Below are positions 1-7,887 of a stretch of DNA of 54,538 nucleotides, in pieces. The position numbers and the translations under genes were made by a program. Position 1 is the first letter of the stretch. The number at the start of each line of letters is the position of its first letter. Below the pieces are notes generated by a model, which saw nothing but the letters and a program-made list of their open reading frames with translations, was not told where the DNA came from and ran no database searches. This DNA is from Paenibacillus profundus (GTDB lineage: Bacteria; Bacillota; Bacilli; Paenibacillales; Paenibacillaceae): the NCBI RefSeq assembly GCF_021369635.1, contig NZ_JAJNBZ010000013.1, forward strand, positions 1-54,538. The letters run 5' to 3'.

Positions 1-28
1 TCTATTACACAAACGTTTCACTCGTTGT

Positions 29-45
29 TCAGTTTTCAAAGAACA
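29..45 (-). promoter_or_regulatory. rRNA operon leader boxA
   Basis: On the minus strand this reads TGTTCTTTGAAAACTGA, the boxA antitermination element found in Bacillota rRNA leaders. It lies about 70 bases downstream of the P2 promoter and is followed leftward by the usual AACAACGAGTG-type leader. The rRNA genes should therefore start to the left of base 1. The motif is seen directly; the rRNA operon itself is inferred because it is outside the window. Confidence 0.8.
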
Positions 46-119
46 ATCTTCATTTCATCAAGCAACCAATTTCTCAGTTACTTTCTTTTTCTCACCGCCG
101 TATCAGCGGCGACTTATAT

Positions 120-148
120 AATATATCATGTCTTTCAATCGAAGTCAA
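120..148 (-). promoter_or_regulatory. rRNA operon promoter P2
   Basis: The minus strand carries TTGACT (143-148), a 17-base spacer and TATATT (120-125), preceded by an A-rich UP-element-like stretch. Transcription would start near 113, directly before a CGCCG/CGGCG hairpin (96-111), and run into the boxA leader. This is typical of strong sigma-A rRNA promoters. Confidence 0.8.
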
Positions 149-212
149 CATCTTTTTTCAAGTTGTTTGCTTCTTTGTCTTGCCTCCAACCTCTTTACGA
201 GGCAGGAAATAG

Positions 213-242
213 AATATACCATAGCTCAGCAATAGATTGCAA
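213..242 (-). promoter_or_regulatory. rRNA operon promoter P1 (upstream of P2)
   Basis: The minus strand shows TTGCAA (237-242), an 18-base spacer and TATATT (213-218), with an A/T-rich stretch upstream. It lies about 90 bases upstream of P2, the tandem arrangement usual for Bacillus rRNA operons. The rest of 250-493 shows no gene that I can support. Confidence 0.6.
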
Positions 243-493
243 CCCTTTTTTCAAAATTAATTCAAGCAAGATGTATTCAAAGCACGTTCCGTACAAAATC
301 AATTCGCTTCAACTTATACCTAATCGTTGTGACGGACCATTAAACAGGCTCATCTGACTTCGGTTTTTTCATTGTACTTATCACCGCTTTCTTCTATATA
401 TATAACGCAATCAATTTCATCTCAAATATCATGGGGATGCCCGGTAATCATCAGGCACGATCACGGATCATCCCGTCATCCTTAACGTTTAGC

Positions 494-2005
494 TTAAGCG
501 TTCTGTGCCAACTGCTTCAGCCTCTTCTGCACCGCCTGTTTCTTGGCTGCATTTTTCGTCTGATCGTAACACGCTTCCATCAGCTTCAAATCTCCGGTGG
601 TCGGATGCTGAATACGTTCCAAATACGTAAGCGCCTTCGCATAGTCTCCGTCCTGCTCCCATTCAAGACCGCTGAAATATATGCGTGCGATTTTACGAAT
701 CGCGTCTTCCGAGCCTTCCCGTTCATACATAGCAATGGCCTCGGAATATTTGCCATCCAATGTCAAGCGATCCGCTTCCGTGAACCCGGCAGGTGAAGTG
801 GTCAGCAGCGGCAATTCGCCTGTAAACTGCATATAATCGTTCGAGCTGCTTATTGCATTATCATTATGATCATAGCCTTTTACTGTCCATTTCCACTGGC
901 TCCCCGGATAGGCAATTCCAAGAACATAACCATTATCAATATAATAATGATTATCGAGCGTTAGATACGTAGCCCCTCCTACTAATGGATAGTGCCGCAA
1001 TTCATCCACCGTATACTCGGCCTCAGGCTTCACATGCTTCTCCTCAAGCAGATGCGTCCCCTTCATCTCCCATTTGCCTTCTGCCTGCTTCACGACTTCC
1101 GTCAATTCAACCTTATAGTAGGCAGCCTCTGGATCAGAGCTCCAGCGTAACGCGACAACATCCTCCGCATCATACACCGGCTGGGAGACGGGTTCATATC
1201 GGATGTTTTTTCGAAATCGCACATCCACGGTCTGCGTGCTCTTTTCTGAGGAAAGTTCGATTTCATCAACACCCGCAGATGATAGCGTATGGCCCTTGAT
1301 ATTTCGAAACACGGTGCCGAGAGTCAACGTATACGCTCCAGCTTCAATACCATAGAAGCGAAATCGCCCATTTTCATCCGTCATTACGGTCGGATAATGA
1401 TCTGGCGGGGGCATATAATAAGAAGAAGCTTCTGTCGGAGCAAGAGATACATATGCCCCTGCCAATGGCTTCTCCTCCACCAAAACAGTACCGCTGAGCT
1501 TCGGCAGCTCATATGGCCGTTCATGTCTGGTGGCCAAGATCTTTATTTCCGATGCATTTCGGGAGTTGATATACTTTTCATTTTTTGACAGTTCCTGAAA
1601 TATCCGCTCCGCCTCATCCCAGCGGTTTTGGTTCATATATAAATAGGCAAGGCGCCCCTTGGCTGCATTCACATATTTATAAGTAGGGAAATCCTGAAGC
1701 AACCATTCCAAACGCCGTACCGCCTCCTCTTCCGACATCGGTTCAGGCAACTCGGCAGGTCCTGTCATAAATGTGCCTTTCTCGCCGACATAGATCATTT
1801 GATTATCCCGAACGAACACCCCTTCAGTACTCTCATAAAGCACATCCGCCGTTACAGCAGAAGTTGGAAACCACCGGATTATGGCATTGTATTTTCCTGC
1901 TTGATAAAACAATGCCGGAGCAATAAAGCACATCATTAGCGTTAGCACGCAGGCAAGTCCTAGCCCCAATACAAGATGCTTCACCTTTATTTCAACGATA
2001 CGCAT
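494..2005 (-). CDS. membrane-anchored TPR and carboxypeptidase-regulatory-like domain protein
   Basis: About 503 residues. An N-terminal membrane segment (residues 10-32) suggests that the rest lies outside the cytoplasmic membrane. After it come a TPR-like helical stretch (about 85-135), a carboxypeptidase-regulatory/transthyretin-like beta domain (about 165-240, with a TDENGRFRF motif), a central beta-rich region and C-terminal TPR-like repeats (about 410-490). The start at 2005 is chosen because GGGGGGAGAAGG directly precedes it; a longer reading to 2035 has no better signal. It overlaps the end of the sigma-factor remnant by 14 bases, so the pair was probably one operon. The precise function is unknown; a surface-binding or envelope-sensing role is only a guess. 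The gene itself looks intact although its presumed regulator is broken. Confidence 0.6.
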   Translation of the reverse strand: MRIVEIKVKHLVLGLGLACVLTLMMCFIAPALFYQAGKYNAIIRWFPTSAVTADVLYESTEGVFVRDNQMIYVGEKGTFMTGPAELPEPMSEEEAVRRLEWLLQDFPTYKYVNAAKGRLAYLYMNQNRWDEAERIFQELSKNEKYINSRNASEIKILATRHERPYELPKLSGTVLVEEKPLAGAYVSLAPTEASSYYMPPPDHYPTVMTDENGRFRFYGIEAGAYTLTLGTVFRNIKGHTLSSAGVDEIELSSEKSTQTVDVRFRKNIRYEPVSQPVYDAEDVVALRWSSDPEAAYYKVELTEVVKQAEGKWEMKGTHLLEEKHVKPEAEYTVDELRHYPLVGGATYLTLDNHYYIDNGYVLGIAYPGSQWKWTVKGYDHNDNAISSSNDYMQFTGELPLLTTSPAGFTEADRLTLDGKYSEAIAMYEREGSEDAIRKIARIYFSGLEWEQDGDYAKALTYLERIQHPTTGDLKLMEACYDQTKNAAKKQAVQKRLKQLAQNA

Positions 2006-2477
2006 CCTTCTCCCCCCTCGACAGCAAATCCTCACGTACCAGCCACTTTCCCTCTACAATATATGTAATCTGCTGTTGTCCCGGGACCGCATCTGTCTTC
2101 ACGTACGACGAAGCCGCAAATGGCAGCCACAAGGGCGCTACAATAAGCAGCATTCCAAAACAACCGCACGCAATGGCTCTCGATAACCGAAAGCGAACGG
2201 TCCCCTCGGACGTTCCCAGCATGTCGCTCATTTCGGCCACCGATTTATCGTGAAAATAATGAAGCACGACCACTTCCCGATAAGGATACGATAGCTGGCC
2301 GATTTTGCGGTACACCGTCAAAAAGACCTCTTGAGCCATATCCTCCGATGTATGCTTATCTCTAAGCAGAAGCAACGCTGTCAGATACACCTCACCGCCA
2401 TAGGCATCCATCAGCAACCCAAGTGCTTCCCGGTCTCCAGACCGCAGTCATTCAATCCATTCCCGCTCCGCTTCCAT
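1992..2477 (-). pseudogene. decayed ECF sigma factor fused to an anti-sigma-like tail
   Basis: The original start appears to be ATG at 2477, behind GGGGTGAGGAG. The reading frame meets a TGA at 2448-2450 after only nine codons, where related proteins usually have a charged residue. It then continues in frame as recognisable sigma region 2 (EDMAQEVFLTVYRKIG). The linker and the rest of region 2 are missing, and the frame jumps straight to region 4 (YPYREVVVLHYFHDKSVAE, then EGTVRFRLSRA). The sigma sequence next runs into a hydrophobic segment and about 40 residues that resemble an anti-sigma or membrane protein. The nonsense codon plus two junctions indicate a pseudogene. A TTG-started remnant from 2417 could still be translated. 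Confidence 0.7.
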
Positions 2478-2589
2478 CTCCTCACCCCGTTTCTCTCTAT
2501 AAGTATAGATGAGGCAAGGAATAAATTGGGTTGCAGGCTGAAGCATATTTGTAGAATTGCCTTCAGTTCCTGAGCTGTTCATTGCACTA

Positions 2590-2678
2590 TCTGAATCATG
2601 GGGAGAGTGAACAAAAGGGCGCTTCGATAACTCTAGACCTTACTCAATCTGAGTCATTGGGCAAATAGACAAAAGGGC
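2590..2678. repeat. imperfect 31-base direct repeat (two copies)
   Basis: Two related 31-base units start at 2590 and 2648, 58 bases apart, each beginning TCTGA and ending GACAAAAGGGC or GAACAAAAGGGC. They lie in the gene-free stretch 2478-2803, which otherwise shows only the terminator at its left-operon end. No function is evident. Confidence 0.5.
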
Positions 2679-2731
2679 ATACGTTACACGTCACAGCGTT
2701 TAGAGATACATAAGCGGCAGAGGGAATTAAC

Positions 2732-2774
2732 AAAAAGAAAGTCCATTCCCCATCTGACTAGGGAACGAACTTTC
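2732..2774 (-). terminator. intrinsic terminator of the isomerase gene
   Basis: On the minus strand a long stem (AAAGTTCGTTCCC against GGGAATGGACTTT) is followed by CTTTTTG. It begins about 30 bases after the stop of the gene at 2804-3676. Confidence 0.75.
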
Positions 2775-2803
2775 CTCAATAAAAGCTTATAACTCGTTAT
2801 GGA

Positions 2804-3676
2804 TTATACTTCATCCCACAGACGGCGCAAATTTTCGAGTCCGAGCCGGGAGCCCATTCGGCACTCCTCCATCCCTTCGAATTCGAGCGTAATGTAACCG
2901 TCATAGCCGGATTGCTTGACAAGGCGCAAAATTTCACGCATCTCCAAATCACCCTGTCCGAGAATGGAGCCGCGCAGGAAGTTACCGTGGGCCGTCTTGA
3001 ACCAGTCGCCGCCGCCCGGCGGTTGGTAATACGGACGGAAGTAGAAATCTTTGACGTGAACGAGCGAAGCATACGGCAGATTCTTTTTCACGCCGATAAG
3101 CGGATTCTCGTCTACGCACATAAAGTTGCCGACATCGAGCGTCGTTTTGAAATTAGGACGATTTACCGATAACAGCACGCGCTGTACGCGGTCGCTCGCC
3201 TGTGCCGAGAATCCGTGATTCTCCAGCGTCGTCGTAATGCCGAATGGAGCCGCATAATCGGCGATACGGCGGCTTCCCTCCACCATCAGATGCAGATTGC
3301 TCTCGAACCATTCGATGCTCATCTGCTCCTCCGGTATCGTAAATGCCGTGACATCGTGGCGCATATGCTTGATGCCCATGCGTACGAGCAAATCAACGTG
3401 CTGCTTCACCCGCTCCACTTCCGCCTCGAATGCTTCCTCCGTATCCTGCACGAAGTTCGCCGGCATGGAATAGTTGGACAGGGCGATGCCGCGGGACTTC
3501 GCCTTATCGCGGACTGCATCCGCCAACTCTGGATTGTCTACCAGCGTAAAACCATATGGGACAATTTCCATATGCTCGCCGCCATTATCCGCAATCCAAT
3601 CAATTACGTCAAGGACCGTCATTTCTTCTGCTCTAATCGCCTGCAGCAGACTATACGTACTGAGACCTACCTTCAT
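2804..3676 (-). CDS. sugar phosphate isomerase/epimerase (TIM-barrel)
   Basis: About 290 residues, the usual length for the xylose-isomerase-like TIM-barrel superfamily (IolE/IolI/Hyi relatives). Visible family features are the opening MKVGLSTYSL strand, a metal-site-like glutamate in TTLENHGF, the TTLDVGN aspartate segment, a VHVKDFYF His-Asp strand and a C-terminal YDGYITLEFEG glutamate. The start at 3676 follows AGGGGTGGAACG; the frame is open further upstream but without a site. It has its own promoter region with a palindromic operator and its own terminator, so it is not part of the iol operon transcript. The substrate cannot be read from the sequence; an inosose- or keto-sugar-type substrate is plausible beside the iol genes. 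Confidence 0.75.
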   Translation of the reverse strand: MKVGLSTYSLLQAIRAEEMTVLDVIDWIADNGGEHMEIVPYGFTLVDNPELADAVRDKAKSRGIALSNYSMPANFVQDTEEAFEAEVERVKQHVDLLVRMGIKHMRHDVTAFTIPEEQMSIEWFESNLHLMVEGSRRIADYAAPFGITTTLENHGFSAQASDRVQRVLLSVNRPNFKTTLDVGNFMCVDENPLIGVKKNLPYASLVHVKDFYFRPYYQPPGGGDWFKTAHGNFLRGSILGQGDLEMREILRLVKQSGYDGYITLEFEGMEECRMGSRLGLENLRRLWDEV

Positions 3677-3745
3677 CGTTCCACCCCTTCGTTGGCTAGA
3701 GTTACCGTATTCAAAATGAGATATCGGTAACATTTAAGCCCGATT

Positions 3746-3764
3746 GTAATCGCTTACCGATTAC
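3746..3764. promoter_or_regulatory. palindromic operator upstream of the isomerase gene
   Basis: A perfect inverted repeat, GTAATCG-5-CGATTAC, lies about 70 bases upstream of the isomerase start and just downstream of a TATGAT/TATAGT -10-like sequence on the minus strand. The central GTAAGCGATTAC resembles LacI-family half sites. The regulator is unknown. Confidence 0.5.
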
Positions 3765-3833
3765 TTAACTATATCATAGTTTTATGGAAGAATCATGTAT
3801 CACCAATGCATTCCTAACTATGCTAGCCAAATA

Positions 3834-3860
3834 AAACAAGCTGCCGAAAGCTTCGGCAGC
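3834..3860 (-). terminator. intrinsic terminator of the symporter (end of the iol operon)
   Basis: A perfect GCTGCCGAA/TTCGGCAGC stem (3840-3860) is followed on the minus strand by TTGTTTTATTT. It lies 60 bases past the symporter stop and would end the leftward inositol transcript. Confidence 0.7.
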
Positions 3861-3921
3861 CCGATGTGATGACGCTTATCACTCTACTGCAATGCGACAG
3901 CGACAACGTATTTTTCTATTT

Positions 3922-5511
3922 TTATGCCGCGATGCCTAAAGGAGAGAACAGAACATACACAGCAATCATCAGCACCACCATAACGATCGTAAACGCTTTC
4001 GCATGTTTCCATGGCGTCAGATCGACTTTGCCCGATTCATACAGCTTGTAGTCTTGCTCGCGCGGTTTTATTTTGCCTACGATAAGCATGACCAGAACAC
4101 AGACCGGGAACAGCACGCTTAAAATGTACAAGAAATTGAGCGTACCTAGATAGAACTTGGATAGCGTGTACAACACGATGTGCACGACAAGCGCAATCTT
4201 CGGCGCGATAGCCGGCACCTTTTTGCTGAAGAACCCTACGACGACTGCAGCGATAATCGGGATGTTATAAAATCCGAACATTTCCTGCAAGTAGTAATAT
4301 AGTCCTGAAGGCGCATACAAAATGAATGGCGATACAATGACGGCCACGATACCGAGCGCTACGGCAAAGATTCTGCCTGCCTTCACCAATTGTTTATCCG
4401 TCGCATTCGGCTTGAATATAGGTTTATAAATATCTAATGTGAACAAGGTTAAGGAGCTGTTCAACGCCCCGTTAAAGGAGCTTAAAATCGCACCGAACAG
4501 GACGGCTGCGAAAAATCCGGACAACAGCGTCGGCAACACTTTAATAACAAGCGACGGATAAGCCATATCCGCATTGCTTAACGAATTGTTGAACAGATGA
4601 TAAGCGATGATGCCAGGCAGCACCAGATAGAAGGCGCCAAAGATTTTGAACATGCCGGCGTACAACACGCCCTTCTGCCCTTCCTTCAGGTTCTTCGCCC
4701 CCAACGTGCGCTGGACGATCGCCTGGTTCGTACACCAATAGAACAGGTTGTTGAAGAGCAGCCCCGCGCAAATCGTAATCCACGGCACAGGAGATGAGCT
4801 GTCTCCAATCGAGTTCAATTTTTCCGGCTCTTTGTGCAGCAGCGTGCTCACACCTTCGACCAGATTGCCACCGCCGAGCGCGAACAAGCCGAGAACAGTA
4901 ATGAGAAGCCCGCCGATAATGAGCCCGACACCGTTCAACGTATCCGAGAGCGCGCACGCGCGCAGGCCTCCGAGCACGACATAGGCGATACCCGTTATTC
5001 CGATAGCAAGGGACATAATCAGAATAATATTGAAATCGCTTAGACCGAACAGGTCTGAAATGTTGAATATCGTATCCAGCACCAGCGCCCCGGAGTAGAG
5101 CACCGTAGGCAAATAAGCAACGGCATATCCGAGCAAGAACAGAACGGAAATAATCTGGCGCGTCCGTAAATCATAACGCTGTTCCAAAAAATCCGGAATA
5201 GTTGTAATGCCTGTCTTCAAATAACGCGGTAAAAAGATGAAGGCCATAAAAATCAACGCAATCGGAGACGTCACTTCCCAAGCCATGACGACCATGGACG
5301 TCGCGTAGCTCTGTCCATTCAACCCGACCATTTGCTCTGTTGACAGGTTCGTAAGCAAAAGTGAGAAAGCGATTACAACGCCGGTCAAGCTGCGCCCGCC
5401 GAGAAAATATCCATCCGAGCTGTTGAGGTCAATGCTGCGCGTCTTGTACCAGGAGTACCAGGCGACGATTCCGGTATACAATAAAAAGGTAATGACAGTA
5501 ATGTAGGTCAT
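3922..5511 (-). CDS. sodium:solute symporter (SSS family), probable inositol transporter
   Basis: The product has 529 residues with about 13-14 predicted hydrophobic segments, normal for the SGLT-like SSS family. Recognisable features are the N-terminal YFLGGRSL motif after the first helix, the TNLSTEQMVGLNG stretch and the ITTIPDFLEQRYD loop. The start follows AAGGAGGGCTCTC. It is the last gene of the leftward unit iolC-iolJ-iolA-iolD-iolE-dehydrogenase, 39 bases after the dehydrogenase stop. That position argues that it imports myo-inositol or a related cyclitol with sodium across the cytoplasmic membrane. The family is clear; the substrate is inferred from neighbours. Other sugars are possible. 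Confidence 0.85.
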   Translation of the reverse strand: MTYITVITFLLYTGIVAWYSWYKTRSIDLNSSDGYFLGGRSLTGVVIAFSLLLTNLSTEQMVGLNGQSYATSMVVMAWEVTSPIALIFMAFIFLPRYLKTGITTIPDFLEQRYDLRTRQIISVLFLLGYAVAYLPTVLYSGALVLDTIFNISDLFGLSDFNIILIMSLAIGITGIAYVVLGGLRACALSDTLNGVGLIIGGLLITVLGLFALGGGNLVEGVSTLLHKEPEKLNSIGDSSSPVPWITICAGLLFNNLFYWCTNQAIVQRTLGAKNLKEGQKGVLYAGMFKIFGAFYLVLPGIIAYHLFNNSLSNADMAYPSLVIKVLPTLLSGFFAAVLFGAILSSFNGALNSSLTLFTLDIYKPIFKPNATDKQLVKAGRIFAVALGIVAVIVSPFILYAPSGLYYYLQEMFGFYNIPIIAAVVVGFFSKKVPAIAPKIALVVHIVLYTLSKFYLGTLNFLYILSVLFPVCVLVMLIVGKIKPREQDYKLYESGKVDLTPWKHAKAFTIVMVVLMIAVYVLFSPLGIAA

Positions 5512-5550
5512 GAGAGCCCTCCTTCTCCATGCATAGAGAAATCTGTTTGC

Positions 5551-6618
5551 TTACCGCGCCTTGTGCGGGCTGCATAATGCCGCTGGCGTACTCACCTCAA
5601 CCAATTGCCCGGTCTCGAACGATTCCTTGCATGCATAGCCAAGCGCAGTCGACAGCACGCCGTCTTCCACCTTCACTTCTGGCTGTCGTCCATCTAGAAT
5701 CGCCCGCACAAAGTCAATGGCTTCGTCCAAGTAAGCCTGCTCGAACCGCTCCAAGAAGCCGTTCGCACATTCGCGCACCACACCGCGGTCATCCATAATT
5801 GCCACCTGGTTTTTCTCCGGCACCGTACCGATGCGCAGCGTTCCGAGTGTGCCGATAATTTCCGTTTCAATATGGTAGCCGTGCGCGCAGTTGCGCCCCG
5901 CTACGAACATCCCCATTTTATTCCCGGCAAATTGAACTAGAGCCGCACCCGTCTCAGCATCTTGCAGCTGTGCAAGCTCTGTATAGCGGTGAGATCCGCC
6001 AATCGCCCACACCCGCTCTGCTTCCGCACCCAAGTACCACCGCGCTAGATCGAGGTCGTGAATGGCCATATCCAGGAACAAGCCTCCGCTGTAGTTGCTC
6101 TTAGCAAATTGTAAAAAGCCGGGCATAGCTTGAGCCGGATCAATGCCATAGCAGCGGATGAGCACAGGTTCGCCGATCGCTCCCGCTTCAATTTTCCGCT
6201 TGGCATAGACATAGGAACGGTCATACCGCCGCATAAAGCCAAGCATAAACACTTGATCGGGGTGACGGCGCACCGCCTCTTGCACGCGCAGCGCTTCCTC
6301 CATATACAGTCCGAGCGGCTTCTCGCTGAATACATGAAATCCTGCCGCCAATGCCTTTTCAATCTGATCGCAATGATAAGAGGACGGTGAGGCAATAAAA
6401 ATAGCGTCCAGCTCTTTGTTGCGCAGCATTTCCTCATAATCGGTATAGCCGTAAGGCACGCCAAGCTGCGCCTGTGCCTCCTCAACCTCCTCTGGATTGA
6501 TGCTGCATACCGCCGCCAGTCTGCAGTTCGGAATACGGAATGCCAAATTGTCGGCGTGCTGTCGTCCGAGCCGTCCTAAGCCTACGAGCCCTACTGATAC
6601 ACATCTGTTGTGTCCCAT
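5551..6618 (-). CDS. Gfo/Idh/MocA oxidoreductase, probable scyllo- or myo-inositol dehydrogenase
   Basis: The product has 355 residues. It opens with the NAD(P)-binding Rossmann motif GLVGLGRLGRQHA, followed by the family EKP motif (SEKPLGLYM, near residue 100) and the catalytic D-x3-H segment DMAIHDLDLARW (near 185). The C-terminal half is the usual mixed beta-sheet substrate domain. The start follows GAGGCTGACAT. It lies in the iol operon between iolE and the symporter, although a second dehydrogenase (iolG) sits on the other strand. A role on scyllo-inositol, or on another inositol isomer feeding the same inosose, is the likely reason for two enzymes. Family assignment is firm; isomer specificity is inference. 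Confidence 0.8.
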   Translation of the reverse strand: MGHNRCVSVGLVGLGRLGRQHADNLAFRIPNCRLAAVCSINPEEVEEAQAQLGVPYGYTDYEEMLRNKELDAIFIASPSSYHCDQIEKALAAGFHVFSEKPLGLYMEEALRVQEAVRRHPDQVFMLGFMRRYDRSYVYAKRKIEAGAIGEPVLIRCYGIDPAQAMPGFLQFAKSNYSGGLFLDMAIHDLDLARWYLGAEAERVWAIGGSHRYTELAQLQDAETGAALVQFAGNKMGMFVAGRNCAHGYHIETEIIGTLGTLRIGTVPEKNQVAIMDDRGVVRECANGFLERFEQAYLDEAIDFVRAILDGRQPEVKVEDGVLSTALGYACKESFETGQLVEVSTPAALCSPHKAR

Positions 6619-6644
6619 ATGTCAGCCTCTTCCCTTCCTCATAT

Positions 6645-6787
6645 AGAGGTTGTTCAAAAAGTCACCTTTTGATCACGAAGCATACCGGGAGGCACATTCG
6701 ACATCGAATCTGGCGCTCACCATCGAAGAGCTGATGCTTCTGGTTCATGCAACCTTCTCGGTGCTGAAAAGTCGACTTTTTGAACTC
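6645..6787. mobile_element. MITE-like element within the iol operon
   Basis: About 143 bases bounded by imperfect terminal inverted repeats: GAGGTTGTTCAAAAAGTC at the left and GACTTTTTGAACTC at the right. It encodes nothing and lies between the dehydrogenase start and the iolE stop, with its right end only four bases from that stop. Related ends occur at about 15641, 35585 and 54431. Target-site duplications are not clear. Confidence 0.6.
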
Positions 6788-6791
6788 GTAA

Positions 6792-7688
6792 TTATACGCC
6801 TGCTTGCCGTAAAATGTAGTCTCTCGCTTTTAACGCATATTCGAACGGATTCGCTTTGGCAGGATCCTGCTCCGCTTCTACGAGCATCCATCCGCGATAT
6901 TTAGCCGCGGACAAGGCTTTGAACGCTGGAGCAAAGTCAATGCAGCCGTCTCCAGGAACGGTAAATACCCCTTCCTTCACCGCTTGCAGGAAACTGAGCT
7001 TATCTTCACGCACGCGGCGCGCCACATCGGCACGAACGTCCTTCAAATGGACGTGCTTAATCCGATCCATATAGCGGCTCAATATGCTCAATGGCTCTTC
7101 GCCCGAGAATACGAGATGGCCGGTATCATAGAGCAATGACACCAAGTTCGGGTCCGTGCCCTCCATGAGACGGACAATTTCCTCCGTAGTCTGAACGCCT
7201 GTACCCATATGATGATGGTACACAACATGCATCTCTTTCTCCCGGGCCAGCTCTCCGAGAACATGCAAGCCATCGATTAAGCGCTTCCAATCATCGTCGC
7301 TGAATACTGGCTTGCTATCGAACAGCGGCGTATTCATCTGACCTTGGACACTGTGTCCCTGCTCGGATACGACAATGACCTTCGACCCCATCGCGTGCAG
7401 GAAGTCACGGTGCTGAACGAATGCAGCCGTCGTTTCTTCCAATGGCTTTACGGTAAGGAACGCGCTGAACCAAGCGCTGGCCACCTCCAGGTTGCGCAAA
7501 CGGAGCGCCTTTTGTAAGACACTTACATTCCGCGGGTACTTATTGCCCACTTCCGTTCCCGCATATCCTGCGAGCGCCATTTCGCTTACACACTGCTCGA
7601 ACGTATTCTCACCGCCCAATTCGGGCATGTCATCATTCGTCCAACCGATGGGCGCAATCCCAATCTTTACGCTGCCTGCTGCAAACAC
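6792..7688 (-). CDS. iolE: myo-inosose-2 dehydratase
   Basis: The product has 298 residues and removes water from 2-keto-myo-inositol to give trihydroxycyclohexane-dione. It is a TIM-barrel protein of the xylose-isomerase-like superfamily. Typical IolE features are IGIAPIGWTNDD at the N-terminus, GTEVGNKYP, VVYHHHMGTGVQT, LYDTGHL and KHVHLKDVR, which carry the metal-binding Glu, Asp and His residues, with a late MLVEAEQDP glutamate. Translation starts at GTG, seven bases after GGGGAGGAATAG. It is preceded by iolD (199 bases away) and followed by a MITE-like insertion and the dehydrogenase. The length and motifs match the family well. Confidence 0.93.
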   Translation of the reverse strand: MFAAGSVKIGIAPIGWTNDDMPELGGENTFEQCVSEMALAGYAGTEVGNKYPRNVSVLQKALRLRNLEVASAWFSAFLTVKPLEETTAAFVQHRDFLHAMGSKVIVVSEQGHSVQGQMNTPLFDSKPVFSDDDWKRLIDGLHVLGELAREKEMHVVYHHHMGTGVQTTEEIVRLMEGTDPNLVSLLYDTGHLVFSGEEPLSILSRYMDRIKHVHLKDVRADVARRVREDKLSFLQAVKEGVFTVPGDGCIDFAPAFKALSAAKYRGWMLVEAEQDPAKANPFEYALKARDYILRQAGV

Positions 7689-7887
7689 GTCTATTCCTCC
7701 CCGATGTCATCGTAGCTTGGCAGGGCTGGCCGGGCGGCGCAGCCGCGATGGCCGTTACATGCTTTATTCTGATAGGTTGCATGCTCCGAGCCATCCCGTA
7801 TCGCATGATATCTTCCTTCTATGCGATTATCATGCCGCTCTACGCGCCCGCTCCCGCCAATCTGCGATCTTTATTGTAGCTTCCGTG

